This document shows positions 1 through 5,166 of a stretch of 6,567 nt of DNA, in pieces; position 1 is the stretch's first letter; each line of letters opens with the position of its first letter. The translations under genes were made by a program, and so were the position numbers. The notes under the pieces were generated by a model. That model made no database searches, had not been told where the DNA came from, and was given only the letters and a program-made list of their open reading frames with translations. The stretch is taken from NCBI GenBank assembly GCA_900555915.1, contig USNC01000077.1, forward strand, positions 1-6,567. Direction: 5' to 3'. The DNA is from an uncultured Porphyromonadaceae bacterium (GTDB lineage: Bacteria > Bacteroidota > Bacteroidia > Bacteroidales > Muribaculaceae).

Positions 1-47
1 GAGATCGCTCAGTGTCTCGTGGGCTCGGAGATGTGTATAAGAGACAG
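1..47 (+). other. Illumina Nextera adapter left on the contig end (not genomic)
   Basis: Positions 14-47 match the Nextera read-2 transposase adapter exactly as I know it, ending in the 19-bp Tn5 mosaic end AGATGTGTATAAGAGACAG at 29-47. Positions 6-13 (CGCTCAGT) fit the 8-nt i7 index slot and match the index I recall as N724. Positions 1-5 (GAGAT) are the end of the P7 flow-cell sequence. The order P7 tail, index, transposon end is that of a finished sequencing library, so this is untrimmed adapter and not a natural insertion. The frame through it is open and gives the peptide MSRGLGDVYKRQ, a known type of false N-terminus in databases. Genomic sequence begins at 48. Confidence 0.98.
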
Positions 48-1145
48 ATCGTAGACAGCGACCTCGCCACCGACAGGAAAATTGAAGCATCATCCGGTGC
101 CGAAGACTATGATTGGTATATGGGAGAATATATGGGCAAGGAGCTTTTCAAATGGGACAACATCGAACGCACCGAGATAGGCTCCGGATATCAAGACTAC
201 TCATACACCGAGAACTTCCTCTACAACATGACAGGGCAGAAATTCGTATTCAAAGCAAAATATATACTTAACGAGGGCACTTCCGACGGAATGGTCTTCT
301 TGTCGCAAGATGTATCCTACAAGGAAATGGATGGAATCAAAGTGCCGTGGTGGTTTTTCTACAGCAATAATGCAGGAGAACTGACCGAAGTGAAATGTAC
401 GGGCAACTGCACCGTTGAGGATTATTTCCAGCCCGACACCCAGGACATACGCCGCTACCGAACTCCGCTCATCTCTCCCAAATTCATCGACTACGACAAC
501 GGCACCTCCTCTCTGGGCGTGGTGTCGCTGACTCAGACTCTGTTTGACGACGACGAGGCATATGAGTATCTGTCACCGATATATTCCGCACCGGACAAAG
601 AAATCAACAAACACGTCTACGACAGTTACCTATACGACTTTGGTTCATATTTCGGTTCGGAAGCCTTGTTTTATGGATCAAGATCTTGCAGCATCATAGG
701 ATTCCGGATCATGAAGGACGACGGCACTGAACTGCAGTCCGTCCTGTTTGAAGACGGCCTCACAGCCAGTTCAGAAAACTTCATCACAATCCTGAACTTC
801 GGAGGTAAAAAATACCTTAACTGCGCGCTCTATGGCAGCACGGTGCTCTATGAGATAAACGCCGCGGGCAACGGTGTGAGAAACGTGGCCACATACAAGA
901 CACGCGTCTACCCCACGGTCGTGGATAGCGACCGCGACATCAATATCGTGTTTGGCTATGACAACCGTGGCGAACAATGTATAAACATCAGCGACCTGTC
1001 GGGAAAGAAGGTATATTCAGGAAAAGCCGACAGCAGATATGGCTCTGCCTCCGTCCCGGCCTCAGTGATGAGCAAAGGGATGAACATCGTCACCGTATCT
1101 GACAGCGGAGGAGAATCAGTCTCCACCAAAGTGATAGTAAAATAA
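48..1145 (+). CDS. Secreted/surface protein of unknown function with type IX-like C-terminal sorting domain, 5'-truncated
   Basis: This is the 3' part of a gene. The first genomic codon is ATC at 48 and the stop is TAA at 1143-1145, leaving 365 native residues; the true start and any signal peptide lie off the contig. I do not recognise the main body. It is rich in aromatic and acidic residues (for example DYDWYMGEYMG near the start) and has alternating beta-type stretches, as in extracellular Bacteroidales proteins. The last ~82 residues (about 897-1142) look like a type A C-terminal domain of the type IX secretion system: VYPTVV opening, INISDLSGKKVYSG core, then SKGMNIVTVSD and a terminal KVIVK. 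The usual PNP of the opening motif is replaced by PTV. If the organism has a type IX system, the protein would be exported to the cell surface or medium; that system is not visible here. A strong terminator follows within 50 nt, so this is the last gene of its transcript. The 12 residues encoded upstream of 48 are adapter and must be removed. Confidence 0.85.
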   Translation: MVDSDLATDRKIEASSGAEDYDWYMGEYMGKELFKWDNIERTEIGSGYQDYSYTENFLYNMTGQKFVFKAKYILNEGTSDGMVFLSQDVSYKEMDGIKVPWWFFYSNNAGELTEVKCTGNCTVEDYFQPDTQDIRRYRTPLISPKFIDYDNGTSSLGVVSLTQTLFDDDEAYEYLSPIYSAPDKEINKHVYDSYLYDFGSYFGSEALFYGSRSCSIIGFRIMKDDGTELQSVLFEDGLTASSENFITILNFGGKKYLNCALYGSTVLYEINAAGNGVRNVATYKTRVYPTVVDSDRDINIVFGYDNRGEQCINISDLSGKKVYSGKADSRYGSASVPASVMSKGMNIVTVSDSGGESVSTKVIVK

Positions 1146-1192
1146 TCTTAAAAAGCAAGGGTGCATATACCCCCAACCACAACTTACAACAA

Positions 1193-1234
1193 AAAGGACC
1201 GGTCGCGACCACGAAAAGCGCCCGGTCCTTTCTT
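1193..1234 (+). terminator. Rho-independent terminator after the secreted protein gene
   Basis: A perfect 10-bp inverted repeat, AAAGGACCGG at 1193-1202 and CCGGTCCTTT at 1222-1231, encloses a 19-nt loop. The loop can add a small inner stem (GCG 1205-1207 with CGC 1219-1221). The right arm runs into a T-rich tail, TTTCTT, at 1229-1234. It lies 48 nt after the TAA at 1145 and upstream of the next promoter, so it separates the two transcription units. The flanking A-run at 1191-1195 could make it partly active in both directions. Confidence 0.85.
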
Positions 1235-1253
1235 CACATCGCGAAAATTGATA

Positions 1254-1285
1254 TTTGTAAGATTCGATTTATTTCGCTAAATTTG
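1254..1285 (+). promoter_or_regulatory. Bacteroidota-type promoter for the GH2 gene
   Basis: The -33 element TTTG (1254-1257) is followed after 20 nt by TAAATTTG (1278-1285), a full match to the Bacteroidota primary-sigma -7 consensus TAnnTTTG. Transcription would start near 1290, giving a leader of about 65 nt before the ATG at 1355. The in-frame TTG at 1283 lies inside the -7 element and so cannot be the translation start. No operator-like repeat is visible around it. Confidence 0.8.
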
Positions 1286-1354
1286 CAGACACGACAAGAA
1301 GCATGGCTTATGACCATGTCTGAACTTCCAAAACCCCACCAACCTGACACCCTT

Positions 1355-4210
1355 ATGAACAAGATAACAGCATTGCAGGTATCGCTACTGATATCACTGA
1401 CCGCTTCAGCCGCCACCGGGAAAATCGACCTTTCCGGGGAGTGGCAGTTCGGCTATGGCGACACTCCGGCCTACAACGACATGCTAACGCTCCCGGGCTC
1501 CATGCTCACCAACGGAAAAGGAAACGAAGTAGACACCGAAACCAAGTGGACCGGATCGCTCTACGACATGTCGTACTACTACGCCGACAGATATGCACCC
1601 TATAGGGAAAATGGCAACATAAAGTTTCCGTTCTTCCTCACGCCAGACAAGGAATATGTAGGCAACGCATACTACAGGAGATCTGCCGACATACCCGCAG
1701 ACTGGAAAGGACGACGGATCACTCTTCATCTCGAGCGGCCACACATCGAGACCACCGTCACCGTCAACGGACATAAGGCGGGACACCGTATGTCGCTCTC
1801 AACACCTCATGAATACGACATCACTGAATTTGTCACTCCCGGAAAAAGCAACGAGATAGAGATCACGGTCTATAACGGGATAGAGAACGTGTGTGTCGGA
1901 CAGGATTCCCACAGCGTCACCGACCAGACACAGGGAAACTGGAACGGCATCACCGGCGAAATCTTTCTGCAGTCGGCCCCGGCCGACAACTACATACGCA
2001 ACGTCAGGATATTTCCCGACGTAAAAGGGAAAAAGGCGGAAGTGCTGGTGACAAGAGGTGGAAGCGCGAAGAAAACACGGAGTGCTTCGGTGCGGGCCGT
2101 ATCCAGCGACGGCACGGATGTCTACAACGTGACACGCCACACCGTAAGCGGCGACACGCTGCGGTTTACGATCGACATGGGCGACCGCATGAAGACATGG
2201 GATGAATTCTCGACCCCGTACTATGACGTCACGGTGAATCTTGACGACGACACAGCCACCACAGTATTCGGCATGCGCGACATAGAGGTGAGGGGGCGCG
2301 ACATACTTGTCAACGGACGCCCCGCCTACATGCGCGGTACCGTCGAGAACTGCTGCTTCCCGCTGACGGGCTACGCCCCGACCGATGAGGAGTCATGGGC
2401 AAGAGTGTTTGCGAAATGCAAGGAATATGGCATCAACATGATGCGCTCCCACAGTTTCTGTCCGCCCGAGGCGGCATTCGCCGCCGCCGACAAGGCCGGT
2501 GTCTATCTTCAGCCGGAAGGTCCGTCGTGGCCAAACCATGGTGTCAAGCTCAACAGCGGAATGGCTATCGACCAGTATCTGCTTGACGAAAGCAAGGCCA
2601 TAATCGACAGATACGGCAACCACCCCTCGTTTGTGATGATGGCGGCAGGCAACGAGCCGGCCGGATCATGGGTGAAATACTGCAACGAATGGGTAAGCAC
2701 AATGAAAGACCACGACCCGACAAAAATATATGCCGGCGCATCCGTGGGCGGCGGATGGGCTTGGGACGACGGCAGCGAATACCACGTGAAAGGTGGTGGC
2801 CGCGGTCTCACCTGGAGCAAGACAATGCCCGGAAGCATGGACGACTACTCAACAGACATCGACCTGCCGCGCAACTTCAAACCTACGGATGCCAACCCTA
2901 TCAACAACTCTCCGGTGCTTGCCCATGAACAGGGCCAGTGGTGCGCGTTTCCCGATCTTGACGAGACTTCGCAGTACACCGGTCCTTACAAGGCCCGCAA
3001 TTTCGAGATTTTCGCCGACCTTCTGAAGAAAAACGGCATGGAAGGAATGGGGCCGAGATTCCACATGGCCAGCGGCAACCTGCAGCAACTCTGCTACAAA
3101 TATGAGATAGAACGCAACCTGCGGACTCCCGGCTACTCCGGGTTCCAGCTTCTCGCACTCAACGACTACAGCGGACAGGGAACTGCCCTCGAGGGTATCC
3201 TCAACGTGTTCTGGAAAGAAAAAGCCTACACCGACAAGAAAAAGTGGCATGGATTCTGCAGCGAGGTCGTGCCCCTCGCAAGATTTCCGAAGTTCGTCTT
3301 CACCGACAGGGAGACGGCCACAGTAGCGCTGGAAGTAGCCAATGCTTCGCCAGCCCCCTTAGAGGATATCGACATCACCTACTCCATATCTGACAGCAAA
3401 GGCAATATGATTGAGAACGGCACTCTTCCGGCGCGCAGCGTCCCGACAGGCAAAAACAATCAGATCGGATGCGTGGCGCTCCCCCTCGCCAAAACTTCCG
3501 TGCCGATGCGCTGCACACTCTCGGTAAATGTCGGAGAAGCCGGACACAACTCATGGGAATATTGGGTTTATCCGGAGGAAACCGCCATGGAGGTGCCCTC
3601 CAATATCTACAAGACCGACTCGCTCGACAGCCGTGCCCTTGAAGTGCTCCGCGACGGTGGCAACGTGCTTCTGACAGCAGCCGGAAAAGTCACGCTCGGG
3701 AAGGATGTGGTGCAGCATTATCTGCCCGTATTCTGGAATACGAGTTGGTTCAAGATGCGTCCGCCACACACCACAGGAGCCGCAATCGACACCTCCCATC
3801 CGCTCTTTGCCGCAGGATTCCCCACCGACGACTGGAGCAACCTCAACTGGTGGGAACTGCTCAACCGCGCCCAGGTGATGAACCTGCTTGAACTTCCGCA
3901 GGAATACCAGTCGCCAATACAGCCTATCGACACCTGGCATCTCAGCCGCAAACTCGGAATGCTGGTGGAAGCGAATGTACTCAACGGGAAACTTCTGATG
4001 ACCACCATGGACATAGACCGCGACCTCGACAAAAGGATAGTGGCGAAGCGGATGCGCAACGCGCTGCTCTCCTACATGTCGGGCGCGGCGTTCAATCCAT
4101 CGATCAATCTCGAACCCGAGACCATACGGAATTTCTTCACCAAGGAGACTGAGCCGATTGAGATGTACACCAACGAGACTCCAGACGAACTTAAACCAAA
4201 ACTGAAATAA
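1355..4210 (+). CDS. Secreted glycoside hydrolase family 2 enzyme (beta-galactosidase/glucuronidase-like)
   Basis: A 951-aa exo-glycosidase candidate; retaining hydrolysis of a terminal sugar is the GH2 family mechanism, but the substrate is unknown. The ATG at 1355 is chosen because it follows the promoter and opens a signal peptide: MNK, hydrophobic core to about residue 16, ASA at 17-19 as a signal peptidase I site. There is no lipobox cysteine, so the periplasm is likely. Domains: sugar-binding jelly roll about 23-210 (LSGEWQF at 26-32, NWNGITGEIFL at 195-205), an Ig-like domain to about 310, then a TIM barrel (NGRPAYMRG at 320-328, GINMMRSHS at 359-367). The likely acid/base is E434 in NEP 433-435, and the likely nucleophile is E525 in HEQGQW 524-529. 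A further beta domain follows. Residues about 745-905 form a glutamine-amidotransferase-like module (DGGNVLLT from 767, FWNTSWF at 793-799) found on many Bacteroidota GH2 proteins; I see no sign that it is catalytic. No Shine-Dalgarno is present, as is normal here. No SusC/SusD genes are adjacent. In-frame ATGs at 1310 and 1316 are weaker start options. Confidence 0.93.
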   Translation: MNKITALQVSLLISLTASAATGKIDLSGEWQFGYGDTPAYNDMLTLPGSMLTNGKGNEVDTETKWTGSLYDMSYYYADRYAPYRENGNIKFPFFLTPDKEYVGNAYYRRSADIPADWKGRRITLHLERPHIETTVTVNGHKAGHRMSLSTPHEYDITEFVTPGKSNEIEITVYNGIENVCVGQDSHSVTDQTQGNWNGITGEIFLQSAPADNYIRNVRIFPDVKGKKAEVLVTRGGSAKKTRSASVRAVSSDGTDVYNVTRHTVSGDTLRFTIDMGDRMKTWDEFSTPYYDVTVNLDDDTATTVFGMRDIEVRGRDILVNGRPAYMRGTVENCCFPLTGYAPTDEESWARVFAKCKEYGINMMRSHSFCPPEAAFAAADKAGVYLQPEGPSWPNHGVKLNSGMAIDQYLLDESKAIIDRYGNHPSFVMMAAGNEPAGSWVKYCNEWVSTMKDHDPTKIYAGASVGGGWAWDDGSEYHVKGGGRGLTWSKTMPGSMDDYSTDIDLPRNFKPTDANPINNSPVLAHEQGQWCAFPDLDETSQYTGPYKARNFEIFADLLKKNGMEGMGPRFHMASGNLQQLCYKYEIERNLRTPGYSGFQLLALNDYSGQGTALEGILNVFWKEKAYTDKKKWHGFCSEVVPLARFPKFVFTDRETATVALEVANASPAPLEDIDITYSISDSKGNMIENGTLPARSVPTGKNNQIGCVALPLAKTSVPMRCTLSVNVGEAGHNSWEYWVYPEETAMEVPSNIYKTDSLDSRALEVLRDGGNVLLTAAGKVTLGKDVVQHYLPVFWNTSWFKMRPPHTTGAAIDTSHPLFAAGFPTDDWSNLNWWELLNRAQVMNLLELPQEYQSPIQPIDTWHLSRKLGMLVEANVLNGKLLMTTMDIDRDLDKRIVAKRMRNALLSYMSGAAFNPSINLEPETIRNFFTKETEPIEMYTNETPDELKPKLK

Positions 4211-4212
4211 CC

Positions 4213-4968
4213 ATGCAACCATTGGAATATTTTACGCGCCGAGCCTCCGTGCGCCGTTTTGATCCCCGACGACACATATCCGACGAGACGCTGCAGTCAA
4301 TCGTGGAGTCGGCAGCCCACGCCCCCAACACAGGCAACATGCAGCTCTACTCCGTCGTGGCCACCCGCCTGCCGGAGATGAAAGAGCGGGTGAGCCACCT
4401 GCACTACGACCAGCCTGCCGCCAAGGGAGCCGACGTGATTCTCACCATATGCGCCGACACGCGGCGTTTCAGAGCATGGTGCGACGCCCGCAGGGCCAAT
4501 AGCGGCCTTGACAATTTCGGAGGCCGCCTGGCAGCCGTCGTCGACGCATCCATATTCGCCCAGCAACTCGTCACCATAGCCGAGATGCAAGGAATCGGAA
4601 CCTGCTGTCTCGGAACAGCCATGTACAATGTGGATGATTTCTGCAAACTGCTCAATCTCCCGGAAGGAGTGGTGCCGGTATTGGGGATAGCGATGGGATA
4701 TCCCGAAGGGGAATTCCCGGCAGTTTCCGACAGGTTGCCTGCTGAAGCGATTCTTCACTTCGAGTCATATTCCGACCCTACGGCATCAGACATCGACCGT
4801 TTCTATGCGGAGAAAGAGGCGCTGCCTGAATCAGCCGTATTCATCAGCGAAAACGGAAAGGAGACACTGGCGCAAGTCTATGCCGACATCCGTTATCCAG
4901 CCGCGCTCAACCGGACGGTGGGCGAAGCCATGCTGCGCCACCTATGTCCCGCCGATTCCGAGTCCTGA
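4213..4968 (+). CDS. Nitroreductase-family FMN-dependent oxidoreductase
   Basis: A complete 251-aa cytoplasmic protein with no signal peptide. Nitroreductases are FMN-containing homodimers that use NAD(P)H to reduce nitro groups, quinones or flavins; the natural substrate cannot be read from sequence. Visible family marks are RRASVRRF at 9-16 (FMN phosphate contacts in the family), APNTGNMQ at 37-44 (the APSxxNxQ-like FMN-binding segment), GIGTCCLG at 127-134, and GYPEGEFPAVSDRLP at 162-176 followed by HFESY at 182-186, which resembles the NfsA/FRP-like branch. Residues about 187-251 form a tail typical in position of that branch. The start is fixed by the ATG only 2 nt after the TAA of the GH2 gene. 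This implies one mRNA and probably coupled translation, since neither a promoter nor a ribosome-binding site lies between them. No intrinsic terminator in the forward direction follows the stop. The link to a sugar-cleaving enzyme is only positional. Confidence 0.93.
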   Translation: MQPLEYFTRRASVRRFDPRRHISDETLQSIVESAAHAPNTGNMQLYSVVATRLPEMKERVSHLHYDQPAAKGADVILTICADTRRFRAWCDARRANSGLDNFGGRLAAVVDASIFAQQLVTIAEMQGIGTCCLGTAMYNVDDFCKLLNLPEGVVPVLGIAMGYPEGEFPAVSDRLPAEAILHFESYSDPTASDIDRFYAEKEALPESAVFISENGKETLAQVYADIRYPAALNRTVGEAMLRHLCPADSES

Positions 4969-4989
4969 CAATCCCTGGCATCGGCAAAA

Positions 4990-5023
4990 AATGCGCAAAA
5001 AACCTGCTGATTATTTGCGCATT
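4990..5023. repeat. Perfect 10-bp inverted repeat overlapping the rpsA -33 element
   Basis: AATGCGCAAA (4990-4999) is repeated in inverse as TTTGCGCATT (5014-5023) with a 14-nt spacer; two more pairs (5001-5002 with 5011-5012) can form after one mismatch. The right arm contains the TTTG used as the -33 element of the rpsA promoter. Read on the + strand it is followed by CGGAAAAAA, not by a T-run, so it does not look like a terminator for the nitroreductase gene. Read on the - strand it is followed directly by a T-run (complement of the As at 4986-4991), the form of an intrinsic terminator for leftward transcription. It could equally be an operator. Function is unproven. Confidence 0.6.
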
Positions 5024-5045
5024 CGGAAAAAATATATTAATTTTG
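5014..5045 (+). promoter_or_regulatory. Bacteroidota-type promoter for rpsA
   Basis: TTTG (5014-5017) and TAATTTTG (5038-5045) are separated by 20 nt and match the TTTG and TAnnTTTG elements of the Bacteroidota primary sigma factor. The spacing is the same as in the GH2 promoter of this window. A-tracts at 4986-4991, 4997-5002 and 5027-5032 flank it and may act like an UP element, which would suit a highly expressed ribosomal gene. The expected transcription start is near 5051. Confidence 0.82.
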
Positions 5046-5050
5046 CGGCA

Positions 5051-5166
5051 TCAAAGGAAAGATTGCGTCCGCACGTTGCCTGTGTGTCTTTCGGGAAACT
5101 GCATGGCATTGACGGCGCCGTCGCCTGCGAGAAGAGATTTATTAACCCAATTAACTAACTTTTTTA
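5051..5166 (+). promoter_or_regulatory. Structured 5' leader of rpsA (possible autoregulatory region)
   Basis: About 115 nt lie between the predicted start of transcription and the rpsA ATG. Two stem-loops can be drawn. The first pairs GAAAGA (5057-5062) with TCTTTC (5087-5092) and, inside, 5070-5074 with 5082-5086 (one G-U). The second pairs 5101-5103 with 5126-5128, 5105-5107 with 5123-5125, and then folds the 12-bp palindrome GACGGCGCCGTC (5111-5122) as a 4-bp stem with a 4-nt loop. The last ~30 nt before the ATG are A/T-rich and unstructured (TTAAC repeated near 5143-5155, then a T-run) with no Shine-Dalgarno. In E. coli the S1 protein represses its own mRNA through a folded leader; a similar role here is inference from position and folding alone. 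Confidence 0.4.

Noticed and set aside
29..47. Tn5 mosaic end that could suggest a natural transposon end
   Set aside because: It is directly preceded by the Nextera read-2 sequence, an 8-nt index and the P7 tail, which is the structure of a library molecule and not of a transposon.
50..930. Similar stretches near 50 (IVDSD) and 916 (VVDSD) as an internal repeat of the first protein
   Set aside because: The resemblance covers about five residues and does not continue on either side.
1158..1173. Small hairpin GGGT/ACCC near the stop of the first gene
   Set aside because: Only four pairs, no T-run, and a far better terminator lies just downstream.
1201..1210. Palindrome GGTCGCGACC as an operator
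   Set aside because: It sits in the stem and loop of the terminator and is only 10 bp with no second copy, so chance or RNA structure explains it.
1283..1354. Extended GH2 N-terminus from the in-frame TTG at 1283
   Set aside because: The TTG lies inside the -7 promoter element, upstream of the expected transcription start, and the extension would bury the signal peptide that begins at 1355.
3551..4222. 223-codon open frame on the - strand within the GH2 gene
   Set aside because: The + strand frame carries conserved GH2-associated sequence across this whole stretch; the reverse frame shows no family features and no promoter.
4951..4985. GCCGAT/ATCGGC hairpin over the nitroreductase stop as a terminator
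   Set aside because: It is followed by a run of A and not T on the + strand, the stem is interrupted, and part of it is coding sequence.
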